Assembly: GCA_034044135.1 (NCBI GenBank)
Contig: CP139021.1
Location: 4,913,635 to 4,977,634, forward strand
Direction: 5' to 3'
From: Flammeovirgaceae bacterium SG7u.111
GTDB taxonomy: Bacteria; Bacteroidota; Bacteroidia; Cytophagales; Flammeovirgaceae
Length of the DNA: 64,000 nt
In this document: in pieces, positions 51,104-59,552 of the stretch
Numbering within the stretch: position 1 is the first letter of the stretch
How the letters are laid out: each line of letters begins with the position of its first letter
Position numbers and translations under genes: made by a program
The notes under the pieces: model-generated
The model's input: only the letters and a program-made list of their open reading frames with translations
What the model was told of the DNA's origin: nothing
Database searches by the model: none

Positions 51104-52231
51104 TCATGAAGGCCAGCCTTCATTTCGAATAATTTTCCCAACAGCCTTCATCGATGCCACATCCTGTTTGTCTATAGATCCATCGGGCAAAGGTCCCGTG
51201 TTCAACAACAGGTTTCCTCTGTATTTTTTTGCATATCGCAAATTCTCGATAATGGAATCAGCCCCCCGATGTTTTCCGTCATTCTTTTTGGTATATCCCC
51301 ATCCTGCTATGTGGGTACATATTTCGACAGGCTTACCTGAATCGAGCATCTCTTTTGTTTTCTCTTGGTTATTAGCCAACCAATGATATTCTGGAGAAAG
51401 GTAATCTTCCGTTCCTAGGTATCCCCATTTAGCAGAAATCAAACATTGGGGCTGGAGCTTTCTTATCAATTGATAGGTTTCTTCAATTCTAAATTTTTCG
51501 GTTGGACCATTTACGGGTACGCCATGCCCATCGAACCAAATGCTTGCAATAGAACCATAATTTGTAAGGAGCTCGGTCAGCTGATCATGCATGTATTCAA
51601 TATAAAGATTCAGGTCATGTTCATCACCATACTTATAATATGGCTCTTCCGTCTCGTATAATGGACGCGCCAACCCTCCCCAATTATCATTGTTTGCCGC
51701 ATGTGGATGTCTCCAGTCTCTTCCGTGTGAATAATACAGGCACAAGCCCAAACCTCTTTTATCACAAGCATTGGCCAATTCCTCCACTAAGTCACGCTTT
51801 GCAGGTGACTGTACACTGTTGAAATCGGTAGTTTTCGTATTGAATAAACAAAAACTGTCATGATGACGAGTAGTTATGTTGATATACTTCATCTCTGACT
51901 CTACTGCTAAATCTGCAATAGTTTCAGCATCAAACTTCTCTGCCGTAAATTTGTCTTTTAGTTTTTCATATTCTTTCACATGGATCTTTTCACGATATTG
52001 TACCCATTCGCCCCTGCCTAACAGGCTATATACTCCGTAATGCAAGAACAGACCGTATTTTGCATCAACAAACCATTTGGTTGCCGCATCCAATGGGCTT
52101 TCCGTATATAACTTTGCATAGTTCCCCAAATAGGATGGCACGTTTGGTTTACTACATGAGTAAAATATAGATGGCGTCATAGCTGTGCCAACTCCCATTC
52201 CTGTTAACTGAATAAACTTTCTTCGTTTCAT
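51104..52231 (-). CDS. GH29 alpha-L-fucosidase with Tat-like lipoprotein signal
   Basis: This 375-residue retaining fucosidase has the predicted nucleophile Asp234 in SIWFDGHG, and TTRHHDSFCLF with the His pair that binds fucose. KWFVDAKYGLFLHYG opens the barrel, and NTGPLPDGSI closes it. The N terminus MKRRKFIQLTGMGVG has a twin-arginine-like start followed by a lipobox-like FYSC (Cys26), which differs from the plain Sec lipoproteins around it. The protein is short for the family, with no C-terminal beta domain beyond the barrel. GH29 enzymes release alpha-1,2/3/4-linked L-fucose. It follows the beta-helix gene after 45 nt. Confidence 0.92.
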   Translation of the reverse strand: MKRRKFIQLTGMGVGTAMTPSIFYSCSKPNVPSYLGNYAKLYTESPLDAATKWFVDAKYGLFLHYGVYSLLGRGEWVQYREKIHVKEYEKLKDKFTAEKFDAETIADLAVESEMKYINITTRHHDSFCLFNTKTTDFNSVQSPAKRDLVEELANACDKRGLGLCLYYSHGRDWRHPHAANNDNWGGLARPLYETEEPYYKYGDEHDLNLYIEYMHDQLTELLTNYGSIASIWFDGHGVPVNGPTEKFRIEETYQLIRKLQPQCLISAKWGYLGTEDYLSPEYHWLANNQEKTKEMLDSGKPVEICTHIAGWGYTKKNDGKHRGADSIIENLRYAKKYRGNLLLNTGPLPDGSIDKQDVASMKAVGKIIRNEGWPS

Positions 52232-52276
52232 GTTACTGTTTTTAATAGACTATTTAATTACCTTATATTTAGTATA

Positions 52277-53695
52277 TCATTTCTTCACTACCTCTCCCTT
52301 GCTTTCCACTTTAGGATTTTCTATTCCGGGCAACAGCAAAACTTTCGCATCGGTTTGGTTATCTAGCCGGATATCGGTTGCATGTATTTTTACATTCTTC
52401 CGGAAGCTTCCATAGCCCTCTTTGGTTGAAAGCTTTATTGCCATTTCTTTGGGAATGAAATCGGGGTTGGAAGTGGTGATAATCACCTCATGACCAGTAC
52501 CATTTATTTTTGCCAACATACTATTTGCTATACCTCCCCTGCTATCCAAAATCTCCATTTCCACATAGGCATTTTTAGCATTGACGTAGGGAATACAAAA
52601 CGCCTCGGCATACTTTGCATCGGAGCTGCAATTGATCAAAGTATCGGCATTGCCCACATTAAACCCAGTTGCCACACAGCTTCGAACCTGACAATTGACC
52701 ACCTTGTCGCCCGATGTGCTTAGCCCGGTGCAAATACCTCGGCGCATCTGAAAAACAGTACAGTTTTTAACAGTGGTATTTTTGGTCGGATGCCCCTGAT
52801 ATTCTGGATACATCCGAATACCGTCTTCGCTTAGGGAAATGATCTCTCCAGGAACGATTTTACCATCAGCAGGAAGGATAGTCCCTTCAACATACCCACC
52901 CTTGTGGGCATAAAAACCCTTATCAAAACAATAGCCAGATGTTTCAGCCAAAATTTGATCGGTAGTGCGAAGCAGTCCATCCACATGGCAATCTTCAATG
53001 AGGGTATTCTCTGCACCTTGAATGAAAATGGCATGTCCCATCGCACGCATATGTACTTTGCAACCAACCAACTTCACACCCTTTGCCGGATAGCCCACAC
53101 GAATCCCGTTCATTTTCCGCACATCGCCACCTCCCAAACCATATAGGCTGCCATAACCCCAAGGACTTGAGCCAGCGGTTCTGATCTCCACATCCTTCAG
53201 CGTAATATCTGAACCCACTAGGTTGAACATCTTGTTTTTGCTTTGCCTGCCTGGCTTATCTCCATAGGTTTCCATGTACAAACCTTCCAGCACTACCTTA
53301 TTCCCAGAGATTTCAATGGCACAATACATCGAGTTTCCATCCTCACTTTTTGCTAAGTCTGTTCGGCTAAACAATTTTGTATCTACCATAAATCGCACAC
53401 CACTAAGGTCATAATGCGAGTTATCACCTGTTATCTGAATAAAGCGTATGCTCGTTGCCTCGTCAATTTGGTACGCCCCTTTTTCCAGCCTGACTTTCAC
53501 ATTGTCTTTGCTGGCATACTCTCGCAATTCGGAAAGGCTATGTATCAACGTGAAGCCATCAGCGACCACTTCAACTTTTTGCGCCTGAGCTTGGGAAGTA
53601 ATTCCAAAAAGCAGCAACGCTATTGCCATCAGAAGGCTGAAGCCTTGCCTAATAAATTTGATTTTTGCAGGTATTGATTTACAATTCATTTTCAT
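52277..53695 (-). CDS. Secreted right-handed beta-helix protein, putative polysaccharide-active enzyme
   Basis: This protein of about 472 residues has a Sec signal (about 17-39, SQAQAQ). The rest shows short repeated strand-turn units ending in polar residues (ISGNKVVLEGLYME, VGSDITLKDVEI, VGCKVHMRAMGHAIFIQGAENTLIEDCHVDG, KNTTVKNCTVFQMRRG, SGDKVVNCQVRS), as in pectate-lyase-like and GH28/GH110/GH141 beta-helices. A conserved CFDKGFYAHKGGYVEG region may line the cleft. ATG 53695 starts 1 nt after the GH97 stop; the longer frame from 53731 would overlap that gene. It could be a lyase, a fucan-active hydrolase or a non-catalytic binder; the family was not identified. Confidence 0.8.
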   Translation of the reverse strand: MKMNCKSIPAKIKFIRQGFSLLMAIALLLFGITSQAQAQKVEVVADGFTLIHSLSELREYASKDNVKVRLEKGAYQIDEATSIRFIQITGDNSHYDLSGVRFMVDTKLFSRTDLAKSEDGNSMYCAIEISGNKVVLEGLYMETYGDKPGRQSKNKMFNLVGSDITLKDVEIRTAGSSPWGYGSLYGLGGGDVRKMNGIRVGYPAKGVKLVGCKVHMRAMGHAIFIQGAENTLIEDCHVDGLLRTTDQILAETSGYCFDKGFYAHKGGYVEGTILPADGKIVPGEIISLSEDGIRMYPEYQGHPTKNTTVKNCTVFQMRRGICTGLSTSGDKVVNCQVRSCVATGFNVGNADTLINCSSDAKYAEAFCIPYVNAKNAYVEMEILDSRGGIANSMLAKINGTGHEVIITTSNPDFIPKEMAIKLSTKEGYGSFRKNVKIHATDIRLDNQTDAKVLLLPGIENPKVESKGEVVKK

Positions 53696-53696
53696 T

Positions 53697-55688
53697 CTAT
53701 TTAATTTGTTTGATATGCATGACAAACCCATTATTTGCCTTCACATCCAATATTTCCTTCGTTTTTGAGTCTACTGCCTTCTCTTTTATTTCCACCTTCG
53801 TACGAGTATTTATAGCTTCGTTATCAGTATAAAATTTAGCACTGTAGCTTGCCCCTTCTTCTAAAAAAGAAAAGTCAACTTCCACATTCTTGGCAGTTAG
53901 CCCATTTATTCCACCTACAAACCAATCACTTCCCTTTCGGCGGGCAATCACTCCTATTTCACCAATTTCAGCCGTAAGCACCCTTGTTTCATCCCAAGTG
54001 GTGGGCACATTATTGAAAAACTCAAGCTCAGGTTCGTTGCCAATAGTTCTGGTATCTCCCCACAGCGCATCCGTTTTTACAGGTGCAGCCGGAGCTCTAT
54101 CGTACCAATACAAAAACTGAAGTGGACTGAAGATGCAAACTGCCTTTGCCAACTGCGATGCATGCGAACCCATTTTTTCCACCCGCTTGTTGTAATAGCA
54201 AATGGTGTTGTCCGATGCTCCGGCGAGCGAGCGGGTAAACATGGTGATTAAAGTATGTTGGTTTGGAACCGTTTCTTCATCGCCTCTTATCCCTTCTTGG
54301 GTAAGAAAATTTGGATAGGTTCGGGAAAAGCCAGTTGGCCGATATTCATCATGAACATCCACTACCATCTGATAATCAGCAGCTTTTTTTATTGCTTCAT
54401 GCATCCAAGCCGTAGCATCTTGGTCGCCCACTCTTACAAAGCCATATTTGATACCGGCTATCCCCCACTCCTTAAACAAGGGCAATAGTTCATCCAGTTG
54501 CTTTTCTAAAGACCGTCGGTTCACATACAGCATTACGCCAACGCCTTTCTCTTTGGCATAAGCGGTAATTGCTTCCAAGTCAAATGGTCCTTTGGAGCGT
54601 TTTGGGTCGAGCGTAATGGTAGTCGCATCCGAACGGTTATCCATTTCGTTGCCATACCAACCCGCATCAAAATGCACATACTGCATGTTATGGCTTGCCA
54701 CAAAGTCGATTGCGGCTAAGCCTCCTTCCGTTGTCAATGTTCCTTCCCGCAACACCTTTCCTGACTTTATCCATGACACATCTGCAATTGCACAAGCATC
54801 GTTCAGGTTCTGGATGAGGTAGTTGTTTTCTAATAATTTGCCATGGTTTTCTGCCATCATCACCACCCTCCAAGGTGATTGGAACGGAAGTGTTTTAACC
54901 ACTTTAGGCTGCTGGCTTCTTTGCCCGGCCAATGCACCGGTAATGGTATCTTGTTTCACTGCTTCCAACTTCCCGTCAAGGCTAGATGTGATCCCAAGCT
55001 CAACATCTTGGCTTGCATTGAAACTTAGACGGGCATAATCTACCAACTTTGCTTCAGCCAAAGCTATTTTCAAATCCTCAGCAACTTCTACTACCAATGG
55101 GCGCTCGCAACCTTCTTCCAAGCTGGCCAAAGGAATCTTCCGATATTCCCCTTGTGCAGTCAGAACCTTCGGAGCTCGTTTGGGGGTTGACCAAACAGCA
55201 TGGTTTTCGGCAAACTGATACGTGATTTCTTCATCGTTAAGGCTGATTTCCCCCAAGTCATTTTGCTCGGGAATTTCGTAAGAAAAGGCAACTCCTTCGT
55301 TGTAAGCTCGGCAAATAAGGGTCAATTTCGCTGAAGCATTTTCAAGATAAATCGTAAGCTGATTGTAGTTGTCGGGAATCGTTCCTCGCTCACCAAACCT
55401 GGTCGTCCACTCATTTTCTATCGAAGATTCTTCTACTTTTTTTACTGAAAAAGGAGTGCTAAAATCTAGATCATTTGAGCTGAGTTCGAGCAAAGAAGGC
55501 AACAAAACATCCTTTCCTTTATATTGAACCGAAAATGGAATTCCGCTTTTATCAGCCTCAGCCAATTTTGGAAAAACGGTAAAGACCTTAGACCCGTCGG
55601 GCGATTTGACCACAATCTCCTCTTGCTTGTTACAGGCAAGAAAAATTACTGATATTGCCAGTAATAAAAATAGTTTTTTTACAAACAT
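53697..55688 (-). CDS. GH97 glycoside hydrolase, inverting-type motif, lipoprotein
   Basis: This 663-residue lipoprotein (Cys19, IFLAC) has the three-part GH97 layout. An N-terminal super-beta-sandwich (about 25-280) opens with VVKSPDGSKVFTVF, a TIM barrel (about 285-560) contains YVHFDAGWYG, VVDVHDEYRPTGFSRTYPNFLTQEGIRGDEE and DNTICYYN, and a beta domain closes it. At the position of the nucleophile Asp of retaining members the sequence reads GIKYGFV (near 416), with Gly in place of Asp. As far as I recall this is the state of inverting members such as SusB, which use Glu residues on nearby loops. The substrate is probably an alpha-glucoside or alpha-galactoside-like residue, in line with the family. 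Confidence 0.9.
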   Translation of the reverse strand: MFVKKLFLLLAISVIFLACNKQEEIVVKSPDGSKVFTVFPKLAEADKSGIPFSVQYKGKDVLLPSLLELSSNDLDFSTPFSVKKVEESSIENEWTTRFGERGTIPDNYNQLTIYLENASAKLTLICRAYNEGVAFSYEIPEQNDLGEISLNDEEITYQFAENHAVWSTPKRAPKVLTAQGEYRKIPLASLEEGCERPLVVEVAEDLKIALAEAKLVDYARLSFNASQDVELGITSSLDGKLEAVKQDTITGALAGQRSQQPKVVKTLPFQSPWRVVMMAENHGKLLENNYLIQNLNDACAIADVSWIKSGKVLREGTLTTEGGLAAIDFVASHNMQYVHFDAGWYGNEMDNRSDATTITLDPKRSKGPFDLEAITAYAKEKGVGVMLYVNRRSLEKQLDELLPLFKEWGIAGIKYGFVRVGDQDATAWMHEAIKKAADYQMVVDVHDEYRPTGFSRTYPNFLTQEGIRGDEETVPNQHTLITMFTRSLAGASDNTICYYNKRVEKMGSHASQLAKAVCIFSPLQFLYWYDRAPAAPVKTDALWGDTRTIGNEPELEFFNNVPTTWDETRVLTAEIGEIGVIARRKGSDWFVGGINGLTAKNVEVDFSFLEEGASYSAKFYTDNEAINTRTKVEIKEKAVDSKTKEILDVKANNGFVMHIKQIK

Positions 55689-55736
55689 GTCTTTGCTATT
55701 TATTTTTATTTTATATCATCAAAACCTCTAATCCAT

Positions 55737-58547
55737 TTATTCCGAAATAACCACTGCTTTCTTGTAAGCCTTTTCAAAGCGGAACTCCACCTGATTTGGG
55801 TTCATCCTGCTCACATTTCCTTTTCGCTCTATGTAGTTTCCGCTGTCATCATACAAGCGGACCACGGCAGGTTTGAAGTCAGGTGCAATGGGTACTTTTA
55901 CCACTACTGGCTCATCGTTTTGTACCCAAAAACCGTCCTCTTTCTTTTCTACAGAAACTGTTGCCGGCGTATTGACTGCCAAAATTTCCCAATCATCTTT
56001 TTTCAATTGGTACACTCCAGCTGCAAACAAAAAGACCGGCGTAATTTCTTCACCTTGTGTCCTTATGATCGACAGCAACCCTTTTTGGTAAAACCCTTCT
56101 TCGGAAACCACATCGCTTTCCGAAGTGGAAGCAACTATGTAATCAGCAACCAGTTCGTCAGCATGTGTCACTTTTATCTTTTGGCAGGCAGGGTTCTTTG
56201 AATCGGCGGTAAACACTACATTCTTTATCGGATTGTTCCCATTTTCCATGTGAGGGTTGAAAACGAGCGCATATGGGTTGACCCAAGCTTCTTTGTTCCT
56301 TCTCAAGATCAACGTAGGCATCTTCGCATCAAGCAGCGACTCGGGAGCCGTTCCTTTCGATAAGGCATTGCTTTTTGGACCTTTGGCAAAAAACACCTGT
56401 TGGTTTTCATCTCCCTTTATCCAAATTTTCATAAGGTTATCCGCTGCGTCCGCTTCTTCAATTCGGAACACGGCTTTTACATCCTCGCTAATATCAATCG
56501 CCTTCTTTTCCGTCAAATAATCGTATGCTTTTAGTTGCCCATTTTCTGAAGTCAGCTCCTCAGTCTCTTTCAATGCCAGTTCCTTATCCGCCCGGTCGAA
56601 AAGCTGGAAGGTATGTCCAAGATTGTGATAAAAATAGTCGTGCTTTTGGGCTGCCCTATTCGTTTTTGACCTAAACAAATCCAACACATATCCATCGCCC
56701 GATGGGGTGTTGATCAGAGCTGTCAATCTTTGCTGATCTGCATTGGTTTCTGGCTCCACAAAGGAAACTTTGGCAAATGAAACATGCTTAAAAAGTGGAC
56801 TTAGCTCACCTGATTTTGGAAAATGATTGTCCAAACTAAAAGGATGAAAACTCCGCATATTTGAATACGTCGATTTCCCATCTACCACCACCGTATTGTG
56901 CGCCGGCATTTTGGAATAATACTCTCTAAAATCTGAGCTCCAGTAGCTTCGTCCCTTGCCCATATCGGGCGCATGAACATACTTATTGGCAAACAATTCC
57001 ATGGAAACTCCATTGGCATGTGCGTGGTTGCCATACGAGCCCACCGTAGAAACCATCATCGCTTTATCCCCTGTTCCCATTCGCTGGACAAACATACTTA
57101 CATTGGGTGCATAAAAAGTGGGGCTCATTAGACCTGAAGTCTCTACTTGCTGATCGGGCGCAACCGAACTCAGTTCATCTACATAAAAATTGAGCTGAAA
57201 AAGACTTTTTGCCCTCCGTTTGTACAAGCCATTTTCTACATAAGGCTGGAGCAAAGAGGTAATGAGCTGTTCTTTTTCCTTGTCCCCGTATTTTTGATAA
57301 TTGGCTATGAGCAATTCAAAATTTTCGAAAGGAATAGTCCCATGCCCCGAATCGCCAAACCCTACATTATATCCACTTGGAAATAAGTATTGGAAACATG
57401 CCAAAGCAGCTTTTTCTATGATGGGAAAATTTGCCAATTCGTTGGCGTTGCTCACATTATCCAACAAAGCCAAAATCTCTAGCAAAGTGGTATTCACATG
57501 CATGGAATAAGAGGGAGACTCGGGCCAAATACCCGTTTCCTGATCATAAACCAGCAATGCATCTTTTATGGCGATTTGCCGAGGGGTAGAAGCCTCAAAT
57601 GTGTGCTTCAAATAATACTGCTGCCCTTTTCCGTTTGCATAGCTTTCATCCTCTTCAAGGGCAAGAGCTATATAGGTTAAGAATCTTGCCTGAAAGAGGT
57701 TCCAGTTGTTGTCGGGAATACCAAATTTGATGATCTGGTCGCCCCATTTCTGGAAAACGGCTGCCGTATTGCTCAAATCAGCCTTATTTTCCACAAAATA
57801 ATTGTACAAATAATCGTAAGACACAGCCAAATGCTGGACAGCTTTTTCATGAATCACTTCGAAAGTTGCCAAGCCCGAAATAAACCTTTGGTTAGACTCG
57901 TCCAGTACCTCTGGCGGATTGCGGTAATGCATCCCGTCGATGTAAGTGAAAAATACTGGTGCAGCGAGCTTTGCATACTTTTTATCGCCTGTAAGCCAAT
58001 ATAGGAAAGCAGCATCTTCCACTATAGATAAAATCCGTCGGTTGATGCCTTCTATTGCATGCCCCATTTCGGAAGGGTGAACCCATTGCTTTTTACCCGT
58101 TTCTTTGTGCTCTAAAAAGTACCCTCGCTCATCGTCAAAATAAGGTTCTATCTCTTCCAATGGACGAGATTTGTAATCTGTAGCCCAGTCTCTTGTACCC
58201 GAATAGCGAACCGTCGGGACGGGTGCTTCCCCATCGGAATGGGAAAAATCGCCTCCTTTTAGGTACACGTTCGAATGCTTTGTTTTCCAGTTCATTTGTA
58301 AGCGGGACACCAGCCATTTGGGATCTTTTTTGCACAGCTTTATGTACTTCGCTACATTTTCTTTCTTGCGCTCTACAAACTCTTTTTTCCAAGGCACTTC
58401 CTCAAGAGAAGTTAGAAATGCGGCTTTGGAAGCATCATTATTTAATATGCGAGGATGTTGGCTTTTTAAGCCGTTTTGCGCAGAAAGCAGCAAAGAACAG
58501 CCGATAAAAATCGAAGTCAGTAGGGTTTTGTGAATGTTTTTTTTCAT
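55737..58547 (-). CDS. Large heparinase II/III-like protein, putative lyase, paralogue 2
   Basis: This 936-residue protein has a Sec signal (about 1-24, LLLSAQ). It aligns with the protein at 41732 along its whole length: MNWKTKHSNVYLKGGDFSHSDGEAPVPTVRYSGTRD, FGIPDNNWNLFQARF, GNHAHANGVSMELF (near 504), MPAHNTVVVDGKS and FVEPETNADQQR. The toroid fills about residues 35-440 and the beta-sandwich about 470-930. The conserved His, Asn and Tyr residues match heparinase II/III catalytic regions. A likely role is cleaving a uronate-containing chain by beta-elimination. It lies between the GH97 and GH43-like genes, with 48- and 42-nt gaps. Confidence 0.86.
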   Translation of the reverse strand: MKKNIHKTLLTSIFIGCSLLLSAQNGLKSQHPRILNNDASKAAFLTSLEEVPWKKEFVERKKENVAKYIKLCKKDPKWLVSRLQMNWKTKHSNVYLKGGDFSHSDGEAPVPTVRYSGTRDWATDYKSRPLEEIEPYFDDERGYFLEHKETGKKQWVHPSEMGHAIEGINRRILSIVEDAAFLYWLTGDKKYAKLAAPVFFTYIDGMHYRNPPEVLDESNQRFISGLATFEVIHEKAVQHLAVSYDYLYNYFVENKADLSNTAAVFQKWGDQIIKFGIPDNNWNLFQARFLTYIALALEEDESYANGKGQQYYLKHTFEASTPRQIAIKDALLVYDQETGIWPESPSYSMHVNTTLLEILALLDNVSNANELANFPIIEKAALACFQYLFPSGYNVGFGDSGHGTIPFENFELLIANYQKYGDKEKEQLITSLLQPYVENGLYKRRAKSLFQLNFYVDELSSVAPDQQVETSGLMSPTFYAPNVSMFVQRMGTGDKAMMVSTVGSYGNHAHANGVSMELFANKYVHAPDMGKGRSYWSSDFREYYSKMPAHNTVVVDGKSTYSNMRSFHPFSLDNHFPKSGELSPLFKHVSFAKVSFVEPETNADQQRLTALINTPSGDGYVLDLFRSKTNRAAQKHDYFYHNLGHTFQLFDRADKELALKETEELTSENGQLKAYDYLTEKKAIDISEDVKAVFRIEEADAADNLMKIWIKGDENQQVFFAKGPKSNALSKGTAPESLLDAKMPTLILRRNKEAWVNPYALVFNPHMENGNNPIKNVVFTADSKNPACQKIKVTHADELVADYIVASTSESDVVSEEGFYQKGLLSIIRTQGEEITPVFLFAAGVYQLKKDDWEILAVNTPATVSVEKKEDGFWVQNDEPVVVKVPIAPDFKPAVVRLYDDSGNYIERKGNVSRMNPNQVEFRFEKAYKKAVVISE

Positions 58548-58589
58548 TGATATATTTTGCTTAGTTTGTTCATTGTTGATTTCCCTGTG

Positions 58590-59498
58590 TTATTTGCCGT
58601 TTAAAGTATATTCAATGGGTTGGATAGTTCCGTCTTCGTTAAATTTCATTTTTTCATAACAAGCTGATCGCTTGAAAAAAGAACCGTTGTTCACATCGCC
58701 TCGCTGATAAAAGAAGTACCATTCATCCTTAAACTCAATTGCCGACATGTGTACCGGGGCTTCCCGCTGCTCCTTGGTGATATACCCCTTAAATTCGGCG
58801 TATTCAGTTGGAAGTGGGGATTCCGCCATAAAATAGCCCGTTCTCCATCCTTTCCTCGCCATGAAATAGTAAATACCATTGCGTTTGAACACATACACAG
58901 CTTCGCTCACTTCTTCTTCGCTTAGCCTCATCCAAGGTCCATCTAGCTCAATCATATTATCCTTGAGCTTAGCGCCCAATACATGCCGCCCCTTGTCTCC
59001 AATATTCATCTTGTTGTCGCTTCCAAAAATATACGCCTGCCCGTCGTCATCCACAATCACCGTGGGATCAAAAATGGTGGTAATCTTGTCGGTGACCGCT
59101 TCTTCCCAAGGTCCAACTGGGGTTCGGCTCTTGGCTACTCCAATGTGGGTTTTGTCGTAGGGAAAATAGAAATAGTACCAACCATCTTTATAGGCGACAT
59201 CAGGGGCGTTCATTTGCCCTTGTGCCCAAGAATATTCGCGGGGTTTTAATATCACACCATGGTTTGTCCAATTCACCATGTCTTCGGTTTCTAGCACCAA
59301 ATAGTCTTGCATGGTGCTGTAGCTCACGGCAGTATCTTGATCGTGCGAACAGTAAACGTACACTTTCCCGTTGTACACCTCAGCCGTAGGATCAGCTGCA
59401 TATAAAAAATTTGGTTCGCCTAACTTTAAAATCGGGTTTTGGGAAAACGCCGGCCAACCAGCTAAAAAAGCACAAATTATTAATAGTATTTTTTTCAT
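58590..59498 (-). CDS. GH43-like five-bladed propeller glycosidase
   Basis: This secreted protein of about 302 residues has a Sec signal (MKKILLIICAFLAG...AFSQ). The GH43 layout is visible: base Asp36 in AADPTAEVYNGKVYVY, NAPDVAYKDGWYYFYFP, IFDPTVIVDDDGQAYIFG with the pKa-tuning Asp, and VSEAVYVFKRNGIYYF with the putative acid Glu. The later EAPVHMSAIEFKDEWYFFYQ completes blade five. GH43 enzymes usually release L-arabinofuranose, xylose or galactose. ATG 59498 is used; the in-frame start at 59540 is TTG and would add an unlikely leader before the signal peptide. Confidence 0.9.
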   Translation of the reverse strand: MKKILLIICAFLAGWPAFSQNPILKLGEPNFLYAADPTAEVYNGKVYVYCSHDQDTAVSYSTMQDYLVLETEDMVNWTNHGVILKPREYSWAQGQMNAPDVAYKDGWYYFYFPYDKTHIGVAKSRTPVGPWEEAVTDKITTIFDPTVIVDDDGQAYIFGSDNKMNIGDKGRHVLGAKLKDNMIELDGPWMRLSEEEVSEAVYVFKRNGIYYFMARKGWRTGYFMAESPLPTEYAEFKGYITKEQREAPVHMSAIEFKDEWYFFYQRGDVNNGSFFKRSACYEKMKFNEDGTIQPIEYTLNGK

Positions 59499-59552
59499 TT
59501 TCTCTTTAAATCCAATCCTATTTAAAACTCCTCTGGTCAAATCACTTCTAGC

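Noticed and set aside
52277-53731. Longer start for the beta-helix protein at 53731
   Set aside because: Overlaps the end of the GH97 gene and adds residues before the signal peptide; ATG 53695 lies 1 nt after the GH97 stop.
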